Numbered from the stretch's first letter, positions 45,350 through 55,118 are shown. The stretch: 64,000 nt of DNA from an uncultured Oscillospiraceae bacterium (GCA_949293315.1 CASFCH010000004.1:22430-86429); one strand, 5' to 3'. The notes: generated from the sequence alone by a model not told the origin. A program made the numbers and translations.

Positions 45350-46546
45350 ATGTCCAAATATCTGTTTACCTCCGAGTCCGTGACCGAGGGGCATCCCGAC
45401 AAGGTGTGCGACCGGATTTCGGACGCCGTGCTGGATGCGATATATGAAAAGGATCCCAATGCCCGCGTCGCCTGTGAGACGACCTGCACCACCGGAGAGG
45501 TGCTCATCATGGGCGAGATCAGCAGCTCCTACATGCCGCCGATCGCCAAGATCGCGCGGGAGGCGATCTGTGATATCGGTTATGATTCCGACGAAAAGGG
45601 CTTTAACGGCAATACGTGCGCCGTCTTTACGGCCATTGATGAGCAGTCGCCGGATATCGCCATGGGCGTGGACCGCTCCTATGAGCTCAAGTCCGGCGAG
45701 GAGGATGATTACAACCTCAACGGCGCGGGCGATCAGGGGATGATGTTCGGCTATGCCTGCAATGAGACGCCGGAGTATATGCCGCTCCCGATCGCGCTGG
45801 CGCACCGGCTTGCACGCCGGCTCACGGCCGTGCGCAAGGACGGCACGCTGGCCTATCTCTATCCGGACGGCAAGACGCAGGTCACCGTGGAGTACGACGA
45901 GGCGGGCAAGCCGGCCCGTGTGGATACGATCGTCGTCTCCACCCAGCACAGCGCGGACGTCCCGCTTGAGACGATCCGGCGGGATATCGTCCAGCATGTG
46001 ATCCGCGCCATTGTCCCTGAGGAGCTGATGGACAACGATACCATTCTGTATGTCAATCCCACGGGCCGGTTTGTCAAGGGCGGTCCCGCGGCGGACAGCG
46101 GCCTGACGGGGCGCAAGATCATTGTGGATACATACGGCGGCTGCGCGCGCCACGGCGGCGGCGCTTTCTCCGGAAAGGATGTCACCAAGGTGGACCGCTC
46201 GGCGGCCTATGCGGCACGCTATGTGGCCAAAAATATCGTGGCGGCCGGTCTCGCCTCCAAGTGTGAGATCCAGATCGCCTACGCGATTGGGGTGGCGCAT
46301 CCTGTATCCGTTATGGTGGACACCTTCGGCACCGGCGCCATCTCCGACGAATCGCTCAGTGAGATCGTCATGGAGCAGTTTGACCTTCGCCCGGCGGCGA
46401 TCATTGAAAAGCTCGGCCTGCGCAGTGTCAAATTTGTTCCGTTTTCCGCGTACGGCCACTTTGGCCGCACCGATGTGGATGCTCCCTGGGAGCGGCTGGA
46501 CCGGACGGAGGATCTCCGCCGCGCAGCAGGGCTGGACAACCTTTAA
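45350..46546 (+). CDS. metK: S-adenosylmethionine synthetase
   Basis: Makes SAM from methionine and ATP. The 398-residue protein begins [28 protein letters not shown]. It carries the signature [24 protein letters not shown] and the P-loop-like [27 protein letters not shown], and ends with the [12 protein letters not shown] segment. It is full length. The SAM-I riboswitch directly upstream gives feedback by its own product. Confidence 0.97.
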   Translation: MSKYLFTSESVTEGHPDKVCDRISDAVLDAIYEKDPNARVACETTCTTGEVLIMGEISSSYMPPIAKIAREAICDIGYDSDEKGFNGNTCAVFTAIDEQSPDIAMGVDRSYELKSGEEDDYNLNGAGDQGMMFGYACNETPEYMPLPIALAHRLARRLTAVRKDGTLAYLYPDGKTQVTVEYDEAGKPARVDTIVVSTQHSADVPLETIRRDIVQHVIRAIVPEELMDNDTILYVNPTGRFVKGGPAADSGLTGRKIIVDTYGGCARHGGGAFSGKDVTKVDRSAAYAARYVAKNIVAAGLASKCEIQIAYAIGVAHPVSVMVDTFGTGAISDESLSEIVMEQFDLRPAAIIEKLGLRSVKFVPFSAYGHFGRTDVDAPWERLDRTEDLRRAAGLDNL

Positions 46547-46557
46547 ACCGAAAATCC

Positions 46558-46581
46558 GGGGCCGGAATTCCGGCCCCTTTT
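46558..46581 (+). terminator. Intrinsic terminator of metK
   Basis: GGGGCCGG and CCGGCCCC arms around AATT are followed by TTTT. Confidence 0.9.
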
Positions 46582-46640
46582 CACGTCTGCCGAGCGCCTG
46601 AATATACTGTGACAGAGAGACACACTCTCTCCAATCTGTT

Positions 46641-46700
46641 GCATTGGGGGTTTGGATGAGCTCCCCGAATTCAATTTGATGTTTAAATCCCCCCAAATGC
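46641..46700 (+). other. Long-range hairpin with alternative pairing in the mazF leader
   Basis: GCATTGGGGGTTT (46641-46653) can pair with AAATCCCCCCAAATGC (46685-46700). The same G tract can instead pair with CTCCCC near 46661-46665. The two pairings are exclusive. No T run follows, so it is not a plain terminator. Function unknown; a second small dyad (AGAGAG/CTCTCT) lies at about 46614-46631. Confidence 0.5.
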
Positions 46701-46745
46701 GGTAAAGATAGTGGTACAAAGCATCTTTTCGGAGCGTGATTTACC

Positions 46746-47123
46746 GTGACTGTCAAAAGGGGAGAAATCTATTACGCGGACCTGAGCCCGGTCGTCGGCT
46801 CGGAGCAGGGGGGGATCCGCCCCGTCCTGATCGTCCAGAACAATGTCGGCAACAAGTTCAGTCCCACGGTGATCGCAGCGGCGATCACCAGCCAGAAATA
46901 CAAGGCGAACCTGCCCACGCATATCCGCATCCACGCGCCGGACTGTGGTCTGGCCAGGGATTCGATCGTGCTGCTCGAGCAGGTCCGTACGCTCGATAAG
47001 CGGCGGCTGCGTGAGCGGATGGGAATGCTCAGTACCGTCGATATGGGCCGCGTGGACCGGGCGCTGTCCGTGAGTTTCGGTTTGGCAAACGCCGCTGTGG
47101 CGGCCGTGCGGGAGGCTACATAA
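46746..47123 (+). CDS. MazF/PemK-family mRNA interferase (EndoA-like)
   Basis: A 125-residue toxin closely patterned on Bacillus EndoA (NdoA), which cuts RNA at a U^ACAU site. MTVKRGEIYYADLSPVVGSEQGGIRPVLIVQNN and PTVIAAAITSQKYKANLPTHI are present, with the catalytic residues R25 and T48 both in place. GTG start follows a weak GGAG. No MazE/EndoAI-type antitoxin lies directly upstream, where it usually is, or downstream. The antitoxin may be elsewhere, or the protein may have a housekeeping role. It has its own terminator. Confidence 0.9.
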   Translation: MTVKRGEIYYADLSPVVGSEQGGIRPVLIVQNNVGNKFSPTVIAAAITSQKYKANLPTHIRIHAPDCGLARDSIVLLEQVRTLDKRRLRERMGMLSTVDMGRVDRALSVSFGLANAAVAAVREAT

Positions 47124-47153
47124 GAGCCTGCCCGCATGTGACGCCCGGTGACA

Positions 47154-47179
47154 GGGGAGGGGAGACCCTCCCCTTTTTT
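47154..47179 (+). terminator. Intrinsic terminator of mazF
   Basis: GGGGAGGG and CCCTCCCC arms around GAGA are followed by six T residues. Confidence 0.95.
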
Positions 47180-47213
47180 GACGATTCCCCTGCCGCCAGG
47201 ACGGCGCGGGGGA

Positions 47214-47242
47214 TTGATTTTATGCGCCGGATCCCTTATCAT
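47214..47242 (+). promoter_or_regulatory. Promoter of the acyltransferase gene
   Basis: TTGATT and TATCAT with a 17-base spacer, 18 bases before the ATG; the same hexamers as the pfkA promoter. Confidence 0.68.
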
Positions 47243-47260
47243 AGTTTGCGGTGATGGATC

Positions 47261-48139
47261 ATGGAGAAAGCATTTGAGGAGATCGGCGCCCGGATCGGCT
47301 TGGACGCAGCGCAGATCCGGGCGGCCCTGCACGCCTATGAGTGCGATCCCAAAGGGGCGTCCGCACTGGCGGAACGCGTTCGCGCCGGCGGGAATCCGGG
47401 CGCATATCTGCGCGCAATCCACCGGGACCCGGAGACGGGCGGAGCGTGGGCGCTGGCGGGTGCGCTGCTCATGGCTCAGCGCGCCGGCGAAGATTATCGG
47501 GCGCGCGGTATTCCACAGGGAATTTTTATGCAGACGATGTCCGATATCAAAATATGGGCCGATACGTACCGCAGACGCACCGGCTGTGACGGGCTTGGAG
47601 AGATCGCGTGGATCGTGCATCACTGCCGCCTTGAGCTCTTCCGCCTCGGCCGTCTGCAATTTGAGCGGGGACGCGTCCCGGCCGCCCCGTTTGTCCCGCT
47701 GCGCAGGCGACGGACGCTGCCGCTGCGCCGCGGCTCTCCTTGTCTGGCCGTCCATATTCCGGAGGGGGAGCCGCTTGATCCCGCGGCGTGCCGTGCCTCT
47801 CTGGAGGATGCCCCGGCCTTTTTTGCCCGCTATTATCCGGCGGAACACTATGAATGGTTTTGCTGCTTTTCATGGCTGCTGTATTCGGGGAATCGGATGC
47901 TTCTCTCGCCGGAAAGCAATATTGTCCGGTTTATGGACTTGTGGGAGATCTGCTTTGACTGGAAAAACGATGCGCAGGCGGTTGAACGCATCTGGGGGCG
48001 CCGAGAACGGGACGTGTCACGCTATGAAACGGACACGCTGCTGCGCGCAAACGCCCGGCGATGGATGGAGCAGGGGAACCGCCTGGGGATGGGGCTCGGC
48101 TTCCGCATGATGCCCCGGGATGAGCGGGCGGAAAAATAG
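47261..48139 (+). CDS. Acyltransferase with GNAT-like C-terminal domain (DUF5596-type)
   Basis: A 292-residue protein matching the two-domain DUF5596/GNAT_C family. The helical N-terminal half has GIPQGIFMQTMSDIKIWADTYRRRTG. The middle reads ELFRLGRLQFERGR, and the GNAT-like part has LAVHIPEGEPLDP, then HYEWFCCFSWLL and LLSPESNIVRFMDLW. Such proteins are annotated acyltransferases, but substrates are unknown. GGTGATGG precedes the ATG. A single gene, converging on the next minus-strand gene. Confidence 0.8.
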   Translation: MEKAFEEIGARIGLDAAQIRAALHAYECDPKGASALAERVRAGGNPGAYLRAIHRDPETGGAWALAGALLMAQRAGEDYRARGIPQGIFMQTMSDIKIWADTYRRRTGCDGLGEIAWIVHHCRLELFRLGRLQFERGRVPAAPFVPLRRRRTLPLRRGSPCLAVHIPEGEPLDPAACRASLEDAPAFFARYYPAEHYEWFCCFSWLLYSGNRMLLSPESNIVRFMDLWEICFDWKNDAQAVERIWGRRERDVSRYETDTLLRANARRWMEQGNRLGMGLGFRMMPRDERAEK

Positions 48140-48170
48140 CAAGATCAATCAAAGGGGAGTGCATCCTGCA

Positions 48171-48199
48171 AAAAAACGGACGCCCTAAGAGGCGTCCTT
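48171..48199 (-). terminator. Terminator of the minus-strand hypothetical gene
   Basis: GGACGCC and GGCGTCC arms around CTAAGA, followed on the minus strand by a run of seven T. Confidence 0.8.
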
Positions 48200-48327
48200 G
48201 CAGGGGCACTCCCACCGTTTTGGGAATTGGCGGGCCGCGCATACGGTCGAAATCGGGCACCCGATGTTGGACGGTCTGTGCGGCCCTTTCCCTGCCGTTT
48301 TTATTCTGTTCTGCCGGGCCGCGATTA

Positions 48328-48717
48328 TCAGCGGTAATTTTTTCCTCGAATGCTGCCCTCGCCCGTGATCTCCGTCTCTCCCTCTTTTCCGGTGCTGCAC
48401 AGCAGCAGCTGCCTTCCGGCCAATTCCTCCGGTGTGATCCGGTCTGCGTAAAAAAGAAAGAGGGAGTAGCCGTTATCCGGGCAAAAACGCGGCATCCGGT
48501 GGATGGATCCGCCGTCTGTCTCCGGCTCCGGCTGGGGCAGTTTTAAGTAGTATCGGCGCTTTTCCGGCAGGTTTACAAACTCGCTGCGCACGATTGTGCC
48601 GCGGCTCCATCGGTGAAATCGGATATTCCCCCGCAGATGCGGCGCGGTCCTGCTTCGGATTTCCGCCCAGGCGTCGGGCGGGGCTTTTAAAGCGTCGGAC
48701 AGTCGTACTGCTCTCAT
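48328..48717 (-). CDS. Hypothetical protein
   Basis: A 129-residue soluble protein I do not recognise. It is basic at the N-terminus (WAEIRSRTAPHLRGNIRFHRWSRG), with beta-rich stretches such as RRYYLKLPQPEPE and GYSLFLFYADRI. GAGGTGAG lies five bases before the ATG, and a minus-strand terminator follows 130 bases downstream, both supporting a real gene. Monocistronic. Confidence 0.65.
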   Translation of the reverse strand: MRAVRLSDALKAPPDAWAEIRSRTAPHLRGNIRFHRWSRGTIVRSEFVNLPEKRRYYLKLPQPEPETDGGSIHRMPRFCPDNGYSLFLFYADRITPEELAGRQLLLCSTGKEGETEITGEGSIRGKNYR

Positions 48718-48886
48718 ATTCTCACCTCGCTGTTCTATATCATCCTATGCTTTTGGCGCTTTTTTGCTCATCGGCAATTTTTCGGCGCGCAGCGGAAGGA
48801 GTTTTGACCCGATGCGGAGAGATTTGCGCCTTTTGGCGTTCGGACCTTTCGCCGTAAAAATTAATTTGCCAATTTGCCGAATATCA

Positions 48887-48915
48887 ATGACAAATCCGAC
48901 AAAATGTTATATAAT
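48887..48915 (+). promoter_or_regulatory. Promoter of the paaK-iorAB-paaK-ACT cluster
   Basis: ATGACA and TATAAT with a 17-base spacer in an AT-rich stretch 43 bases before the first gene. Confidence 0.7.
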
Positions 48916-48957
48916 ATCTTTAATACCTGCCCATGGGCGGGAAAAAGGAGAAGAGCG

Positions 48958-50259
48958 ATGTATTTTCAAAAAGAGATCGAGACCATGCCGCGCCGCGACT
49001 TGGAGGCACTCCAGCTTGAGCGGCTGAAGTGGACGGTGGACTACTGCTATAACAACAGTCCCTTTTACCACGAGCGGCTCTCCAAAGCCGGCGTCACGGC
49101 GGATAAAATCAGGACCCTTTCCGATATCCAATACATACCGGTCACGACCAAGGCGGACCTGCGGGATCACTATCCGTTCGGAATGCTGGCCCAGCCGATG
49201 AAAAATATTGTTCGGATTCACGCCTCTTCCGGTACGACCGGGAAGCCGACGGTGGTCGCCTATACCAAAAACGATCTGGAGCTGTGGTCGGATTGTATGG
49301 CGCGCCTGGTGACGGCGGCCGGGGCTACGTCGGACGACATTGTGCAGATCTCCTTTGGCTACGGCATGTTTACGGGCGCGCTCGGCCTGCATTATGGGCT
49401 GGAGAAGATCGGTGCCTCCGTGGTGCCGAATTCCAGCGGAAACACGGAAAAGGCGCTGATGTTCATGCGCGATTTCGGGACGACGGCGCTTGTCGCCACG
49501 CCCTCCTATGCGCTCTATATGGCGGAAATGGCCAAGGAGCTTGAGTACCCGATGAGCGACTACCATCTGCGCCTGGGCCTCTTTGGCTCCGAGGGGTGCA
49601 CGCCGGAAATGCGCGCTCAGATCGAAAAGGGATGGGGACTGTTCGCCACCGACAATTACGGCATGAGCGAACTGATCGGGCCCGGTGTGTCCGGGGAGTG
49701 CCGCGAGCGCTGCGGCCTCCATTTTAACGAGGATTACTTCCTGCCGGAGATCGTGGACCCTGAGACGTGCGAGCCGCTCGCGATGGGAGAGCACGGGGAG
49801 CTGCTGGTGACGACGCTGTGCAAGGAGGGAATGCCGCTGCTGCGTTACCGCACGCGCGACATCACCTATCTGGACGATTCCCCCTGCAAGTGCGGGCGCA
49901 CGGGCGTGCGCATGGGCAAGGTGATCGGCCGCAGCGACGATATGCTCAAGATCCGCGGCGTCAACGTATTTCCATCGGAGATCGAGAGCGTCTTTGTCGG
50001 GATGGAGGAGATCGGACCGCACTACCAGCTCGTTGTGCGGCGCGAAGGCTTTGCGGACACGCTGGAGGTCCGGGTGGAGCTGATCGACGGCAGTCTGCTC
50101 GAACGGTATGGGGAGCTCGAGCAGCTCCAGCGCCGGATCGAGCACAGGCTGCGCAGTGTGCTTGGGATTCAGTGTAAGGTGAGCCTGGTCGAGCCCAAGA
50201 CGCTCCAGCGCTTTGAGGGCAAGGCCAACCGGGTTCTGGACCTGCGTGGCCAGGCGTGA
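48958..50259 (+). CDS. Phenylacetate-CoA ligase family protein (first copy)
   Basis: AMP-forming acyl-CoA ligase, 433 residues. ATP-binding P-loop [18 protein letters not shown] and the adenylate motif YGMSELIGPGVSGEC are present. The hinge/C-terminal region is RYRTRDITYLDDSPC then [20 protein letters not shown]. It probably activates aryl acids such as phenylacetate or indoleacetate. AAAAGGAG precedes ATG 48958. Context with iorAB points to arylpyruvate oxidation coupled to ATP formation or CoA-ester handling. Confidence 0.9.
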   Translation: MYFQKEIETMPRRDLEALQLERLKWTVDYCYNNSPFYHERLSKAGVTADKIRTLSDIQYIPVTTKADLRDHYPFGMLAQPMKNIVRIHASSGTTGKPTVVAYTKNDLELWSDCMARLVTAAGATSDDIVQISFGYGMFTGALGLHYGLEKIGASVVPNSSGNTEKALMFMRDFGTTALVATPSYALYMAEMAKELEYPMSDYHLRLGLFGSEGCTPEMRAQIEKGWGLFATDNYGMSELIGPGVSGECRERCGLHFNEDYFLPEIVDPETCEPLAMGEHGELLVTTLCKEGMPLLRYRTRDITYLDDSPCKCGRTGVRMGKVIGRSDDMLKIRGVNVFPSEIESVFVGMEEIGPHYQLVVRREGFADTLEVRVELIDGSLLERYGELEQLQRRIEHRLRSVLGIQCKVSLVEPKTLQRFEGKANRVLDLRGQA

Positions 50260-50302
50260 TTTTACTGTAAATCCATTTCATAATGATATAGGGGAGAAAT
50301 AT

Positions 50303-52045
50303 ATGAAGAAACTGATGCTTGGCAATGAGGCCGTGGCGCGGGGCATGTATGAGGCCGGGTGCCGCGTGGTATCGAGCTATCCGGGTACTCCGAGTACGGA
50401 GATCACGGAGTATGCGGCCACCTATGATGAAATTTTCTGTGAGTGGGCGCCCAATGAAAAGGTCGCGGCGGAGGTCGCCTGCGGCGCGAGTATGGCCGGG
50501 GCGCGTTCCATGTGCGGCATGAAGCACGTCGGGCTGAATGTGGCCGCCGATCCGGTCTACACGGCGTCCTATACGGGCGTCAACGCGGGAATGCTCCTTG
50601 TCGTGGCGGATGATCCCGGGATGCACTCCTCTCAGAATGAGCAGGACTCCCGGCATCACGCCATGGCGTCCAAGACCATGATGCTCGAGCCGTCCGATTC
50701 CGCGGAGTGCCTTGCTTTTACAAAGCTGGCTTACGCCCTCTCCGAGCGGTTTGATACGCCGGTCATGCTCCGCCTGACCACCCGAATCGCCCATTCCCGC
50801 AGCATTGTGGAGACGGGAGACCGCGCGGACGACGGCCTGAAGGACTACATCAAGAATCCGGGCAAAAACGTCATGCTGCCAGCCATGGCGCGCGAACGCC
50901 ATGTGTTCGTTGAACAGCGCATGCGCGATATCGCGGCGTGGGCGGAGACGGCCGAAATCAACCGGGTGGAGGACCACGGCGGGAAGATCGGCGTCATCAC
51001 CGCCGGCGACTGCTATTGCTACGCGCGCGAGGCGCTTGGGGACCGGGTATCCTACTTGAAGCTCGGCTGCGTCTATCCGCTGCCGGAGAAGCTGATCCGC
51101 GATTTTGCCTCCCGCTATGATACGGTCTATGTGATCGAGGAGCTGGACGATGTGATCGAGACCTTCTGCCGCAAGATCGGCGTGAGCGTCCACGGGAAGG
51201 ATGTCTTCCCGCTGTGCGGCGAGTTTTCCCAGGCAATCGTCCGGGAGAAGATTCTCGGTGAGCAGCTCCCGTCCCGTCAGACAGATCTGGATATCCCGGG
51301 CCGTCCCCCGGCGCTGTGTGCCGGGTGCCCGCACCGCAGTCTGTTCTACGCGCTGAAAAAGCTGGGCGTGATGGTCAGCGGCGATATCGGATGCTATACG
51401 CTGGGGGCTACCGCGCCGCTGAGTATGATGGATACCTGTGTGTGCATGGGCGCTTCCGTCTCCATGCTGCACGGGCACAATAAGGCACGGCCCGGCTCCC
51501 ATCAAAAATCCGTCGCCGTCATCGGGGATTCCACCTTTATCCACTCGGGCATCACCGGGCTGATCGATATCGCCTACAACCAGGGCAATTCGACGGTGAT
51601 CGTGCTCGACAACAGCATCACCGGCATGACGGGCCACCAGCAGAACCCGACCACCGGCTATACGATCAAGGGCGATCCCACCAGCGCGGTCAATCTGGAG
51701 GCGCTTGCCCATGCGTGCGGCATCCGCCGGGTAAAGGTGGTTGATCCGTACCATGTCGATGAGACGATCGCCGCCATCCGGGAGGAGCTCGAGCACGATG
51801 AGCCGTCGCTTGTCATCTCGCGCCGTCCGTGCGTGCTGCTGAAAAAGGTCAAGCACAATCCGCCCTATCACATCGATCCGGAAAAGTGCATCGGCTGTAA
51901 GATGTGCATGAAGCAGGGATGCCCGGCCATCAGCTTTAAGGATAAAAAATCAAAGATCGACTTTACCCAGTGCGTCGGATGCGGCGTGTGTATTCAGCTT
52001 TGCAAATTCGGCGCCATACAGGCGAGTGAGGAGGAAAAAGCATGA
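50303..52045 (+). CDS. iorA: Indolepyruvate:ferredoxin oxidoreductase alpha subunit
   Basis: Oxidatively decarboxylates arylpyruvates to aryl-acetyl-CoA, reducing ferredoxin; oxygen-sensitive. The 580-residue protein has the N-terminal pyrimidine-binding part (GNEAVARGMYEAGCRVVSSYPGTPSTEITEY). The TPP site shows CAGCPHRSLFYALKKLGV, GDIGCYTLG and GDSTFIHSGITGLID. Two C-terminal 4Fe-4S motifs are CIGCKMCMKQGCP and CVGCGVCIQLC. GGGGAG precedes ATG 50303. It overlaps iorB by four bases. Confidence 0.95.
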   Translation: MKKLMLGNEAVARGMYEAGCRVVSSYPGTPSTEITEYAATYDEIFCEWAPNEKVAAEVACGASMAGARSMCGMKHVGLNVAADPVYTASYTGVNAGMLLVVADDPGMHSSQNEQDSRHHAMASKTMMLEPSDSAECLAFTKLAYALSERFDTPVMLRLTTRIAHSRSIVETGDRADDGLKDYIKNPGKNVMLPAMARERHVFVEQRMRDIAAWAETAEINRVEDHGGKIGVITAGDCYCYAREALGDRVSYLKLGCVYPLPEKLIRDFASRYDTVYVIEELDDVIETFCRKIGVSVHGKDVFPLCGEFSQAIVREKILGEQLPSRQTDLDIPGRPPALCAGCPHRSLFYALKKLGVMVSGDIGCYTLGATAPLSMMDTCVCMGASVSMLHGHNKARPGSHQKSVAVIGDSTFIHSGITGLIDIAYNQGNSTVIVLDNSITGMTGHQQNPTTGYTIKGDPTSAVNLEALAHACGIRRVKVVDPYHVDETIAAIREELEHDEPSLVISRRPCVLLKKVKHNPPYHIDPEKCIGCKMCMKQGCPAISFKDKKSKIDFTQCVGCGVCIQLCKFGAIQASEEEKA

Positions 52046-52614
52046 CTTACAATATTATGATCGTCGGCGTCGGCGGGCAGGGGACCCTGCTGGCCAGCCG
52101 GATCCTGGGCCAGGCCCTCCTCGACGAGGGGTATGACGTCAAGGTTTCCGAGGTGCACGGCATGAGTCAGCGCGGCGGCAGTGTCGTGACCTATGTCAAG
52201 TACGGCGACAAGGTGTATTCGCCCACCGTGGAAAAAGGGGAGGCAGATCTGATTCTCGCCTTCGAGCAGCTGGAGGCGGCGCGCTGGCTGCCCTATCTGA
52301 AGCCGGAGGGCAAGGTGATCGTCAACACGCAGCAGATGGACCCGATGCCCGTAATTACGGGCGCTGCGGAATACCCGGATCACGTCATTGAGTCCATTGA
52401 GCGGACGGGGGCGCAGGTCATTGCGGCGGACGCGCTCTCGCTTGCAGTGGAAGCCGGTTCCCCCAAGGCGGTCAATGTGGTACTGATCGGGCTGATGGCC
52501 CGGCGCATGCAGCTTGACAAACAGGTGTGGATCAACGCGCTGCGCGCAACCGTGCCGGAGAAGTTTTTGGAAATGAACTTAAAGGCCTTTGAGCTCGGGT
52601 ACAGCAGAGCTTAA
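52042..52614 (+). CDS. iorB: Indolepyruvate:ferredoxin oxidoreductase beta subunit
   Basis: The gamma-domain partner of IorA. The 190-residue protein starts with the nucleotide/CoA-binding-like [26 protein letters not shown]. It carries the family segment [21 protein letters not shown]. The start is inside the iorA stop, giving equal stoichiometry. The second paaK copy follows after 34 bases. Confidence 0.94.
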   Translation: MTYNIMIVGVGGQGTLLASRILGQALLDEGYDVKVSEVHGMSQRGGSVVTYVKYGDKVYSPTVEKGEADLILAFEQLEAARWLPYLKPEGKVIVNTQQMDPMPVITGAAEYPDHVIESIERTGAQVIAADALSLAVEAGSPKAVNVVLIGLMARRMQLDKQVWINALRATVPEKFLEMNLKAFELGYSRA

Positions 52615-52648
52615 ATTTTTCACAACAGATAAAGGAGACACACGGAAC

Positions 52649-53950
52649 ATGGAGCGTTACTTTCAGCCGGAGATCGAGCAGGCCCCGCGGGAATATCTGC
52701 GGGCCGTCCAGTCGGCCAGACTGATCAAAATGGTGCACCACTGCTATGAGCACGTCCCTTTTTATCAGGAGCAGTTTGATGCGATCGGCCTCTCGCCCGA
52801 CGATATCAAGAGCATTGATGACATCACCAAGCTCCCGTTTACCACCAAGCAGGATATGCGCGATCACTATCCCTTTGGGCTGTTTGCCGTGCCCAAGGAG
52901 CGGCTTGTGCGCATCCACGCCTCCTCGGGGACAACGGGGAAGCAGACGGTCGTCGGCTACACCCAGCACGATATCGACGTCTGGGCGGAGGGCGCGGCCC
53001 GCGCGCTTGTGGCGGCGGGCGGAACCGAGCACGATTCCGTTCACGTCTCCTATGGATACGGGCTGTTCACCGGCGGCCTCGGCCTGCACTATGGGGCGGA
53101 AAAGCTGGGCGCGACGGCGATTCCCGTCTCCTCCGGCAATACGGACCGGCAGATCCAGATTTTGCAGGATTTCGGGTCCGATATCATCTGCTGTACGCCC
53201 TCCTATGCCATGTACATCGGCGAGTCCGTCGGCAAAAAGGGGATTGATCCCAAGACCCTGAAAGTGCGCGCCGGCATTTTCGGCGCGGAGCCGTGGAGCG
53301 AGAATATGCGCCGTCAGATTGAAAAATCCCTGGCGATCAACGCCTACGATATCTATGGCCTTTCCGAGATCGCAGGTCCCGGCGTCTCCTACGAGTGCCG
53401 GTGCAAGAACGGCCTGCATGTGTGCGAGGACTATTTCTATCCGGAGATTATCGACCCGGAGACGCTCGAGCCGCTCCCGGATGGGGAGTATGGCGAGCTC
53501 GTCTTTACCTGCATCGGCAAAGAAGCGCTTCCGCTGATCCGTTACCGGACGCGGGATATCTGCTCCCTGACGCATGAGGTGTGTGAGTGCGGCCGAACTC
53601 TGGTGCGCATGTCCAAGCCGCGCGGCCGCACGGACGATATGCTCATCATCCGCGGCGTGAATGTGTTCCCGTCTCAGGTGGAGCACGTGATCCTCTCGCT
53701 GGGGATGGAACCGAACTATCAGATCATCGTGGACCGCACGAACAATCTGGACACCATGGAGGTGTGTATCGAGATGTCGCAGCAGATGTTCTCCGACTCC
53801 GTCAAGGGCCTGGAGGGCACGGAGGCGAAAATTGAAGCTGCGCTGCACACAACGCTCGGCCTCTCGGCAAAGGTACGGCTGGTGGAGCCCAATTCCATTC
53901 CGCGCTCGGAGGGGAAGGCAAAGCGGGTTATTGATAAGCGTAAGATCTGA
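52649..53950 (+). CDS. Phenylacetate-CoA ligase family protein (second copy)
   Basis: A second 433-residue AMP-forming ligase, clearly a paralogue of the one before iorA. Motifs are [47 protein letters not shown] and [20 protein letters not shown]. It is closest in style to the archaeal and clostridial PaaK-like proteins beside iorAB. Two copies suggest different acid substrates or one with a reverse, ATP-forming role (inference). GGAG precedes ATG 52649. Confidence 0.9.
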   Translation: MERYFQPEIEQAPREYLRAVQSARLIKMVHHCYEHVPFYQEQFDAIGLSPDDIKSIDDITKLPFTTKQDMRDHYPFGLFAVPKERLVRIHASSGTTGKQTVVGYTQHDIDVWAEGAARALVAAGGTEHDSVHVSYGYGLFTGGLGLHYGAEKLGATAIPVSSGNTDRQIQILQDFGSDIICCTPSYAMYIGESVGKKGIDPKTLKVRAGIFGAEPWSENMRRQIEKSLAINAYDIYGLSEIAGPGVSYECRCKNGLHVCEDYFYPEIIDPETLEPLPDGEYGELVFTCIGKEALPLIRYRTRDICSLTHEVCECGRTLVRMSKPRGRTDDMLIIRGVNVFPSQVEHVILSLGMEPNYQIIVDRTNNLDTMEVCIEMSQQMFSDSVKGLEGTEAKIEAALHTTLGLSAKVRLVEPNSIPRSEGKAKRVIDKRKI

Positions 53951-53971
53951 AAATAAAAGGAGGAACGCATC

Positions 53972-54397
53972 ATGCCAATCAAGCAAATATCTGTTTTTGT
54001 GGAGAACAAGGCCGGACGCCTGGCGGATATCACCGCCGTGCTCGAGAGGGAGCAGATCAATATCCGTGCGCTCTCCGTGGCCGACACGACCAACTACGGG
54101 ATCCTGCGCCTGATCGTCAGTGATCCCGACAGGGCGGAGCAGGCGCTGAAAGCGGCGGGAATGACCGTTTCCATTACGTCCGTGCTCGGGATTGGCATCC
54201 CGGATGTGCCGGGCGGTTTTTCCAAGGCGATCCGCGTCCTCTCCGATGAAGGGATCAGCGTGGAATACGCCTACGCCTTTATTACGCCGCGCGTCGGAAC
54301 GGCGTATATCATCATCCGGGTGGAGGATAATGATCGGGCAGCAAAGGTGCTGGCGGACAAGGGGATCGTTTTAATCGAACAGAATGAGATCTTCTGA
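53972..54397 (+). CDS. Tandem ACT-domain protein
   Basis: A 141-residue protein with two ACT modules (about 3-68 and 72-140): IKQISVFVENKAGRLADITAVLEREQINIRALSVAD and GGFSKAIRVLSDEGISVEYAYAF. ACT domains bind amino acids. Beside paaK-iorAB it probably senses an aromatic amino acid and regulates the pathway enzymes (inference). AGGAGG precedes the ATG. Last gene of the cluster. Confidence 0.9.
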   Translation: MPIKQISVFVENKAGRLADITAVLEREQINIRALSVADTTNYGILRLIVSDPDRAEQALKAAGMTVSITSVLGIGIPDVPGGFSKAIRVLSDEGISVEYAYAFITPRVGTAYIIIRVEDNDRAAKVLADKGIVLIEQNEIF

Positions 54398-54434
54398 TCG
54401 ACCGCGTGTGTGCAATCGTTCACAATTACACGTC

Positions 54435-54467
54435 AACAGACCGTACGGCTCTCCGTGCGGTCTGTTT
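54435..54467 (+). terminator. Intrinsic terminator of the iorAB cluster
   Basis: ACAGACCGTACGG and CCGTGCGGTCTGT arms around CTCT, ending in a T run. Confidence 0.93.
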
Positions 54468-54492
54468 TTGGCCTGTTAAACAGAAGAGACAG

Positions 54493-54521
54493 TTGATTTT
54501 TAGCTGAAACTTCTCTATAAT
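54493..54521 (+). promoter_or_regulatory. Promoter of the YjaB-like GNAT gene
   Basis: TTGATT and TATAAT with a 17-base spacer; the leader to the GTG start is about 110 bases. Confidence 0.7.
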
Positions 54522-54638
54522 AACTGGAAAGGGATATTTTGTGCTTTATTGCCGAAATGTGCGGCTGGCATCCGGCAGGATGATGCCGGTATGCAGATTA
54601 CATCTGAGGCTGAAAGAACGCGGTTGGGGGGAGAAAGC

Positions 54639-55118
54639 GTGCGGGTTGTTGAGGTAAACCATCGCGAGTCGGCGCTGATGGCGTCATTGTTTGAAATATG
54701 GGCAATGTCTGTCCGCGCCACTCACGATTTCCTGTCGCATGAAGATTTTGAGGCCATTTCCGGGCAGGTTCCCGGGCTGCTCAAAACGGTGCCCAGGATG
54801 CTTGTGGTCCTGCATCGGAACGGGGAGCCGTCCGGCTTTGCGGGGATCGATGGCGACAGTCTGGAGATGCTGTTTGTGCGCCCGGGCGATATGGGCTGCG
54901 GTGTGGGAAAACGCCTTGTCACCGACGCTGTGACGAAATATGGCGTACGCCGTGTCAGCGTCAATGAACAGAACAGATACGCGGTCGGTTTTTATAAATA
55001 TATGGGCTTTCACATCTGTTCCCGGCAGGAGACGGACGATCAGGGCAGACCCTATCCGCTCCTCCATATGAAGATGGATCCCCTGATGGTGGAGAATTTG
55101 CTTACGGCAAGCAGCTGA
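54639..55118 (+). CDS. GNAT-family N-acetyltransferase (YjaB-like)
   Basis: A 159-residue acetyltransferase. The N-terminal IWAMSVRATHDFLSHEDFEAI is characteristic of the YjaB group. The acetyl-CoA-binding motif A reads LFVRPGDMGCGVGKRLVTDAV. SVNEQNRYAVGFYKYMGFHICSRQE and a closing RPYPLLHMKMD complete the fold. GTG at 54639 follows GGGGGGAG; the frame is open upstream but without a ribosome site. Substrate unknown. Single gene, ending at a bidirectional terminator. Confidence 0.88.
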   Translation: MRVVEVNHRESALMASLFEIWAMSVRATHDFLSHEDFEAISGQVPGLLKTVPRMLVVLHRNGEPSGFAGIDGDSLEMLFVRPGDMGCGVGKRLVTDAVTKYGVRRVSVNEQNRYAVGFYKYMGFHICSRQETDDQGRPYPLLHMKMDPLMVENLLTASS

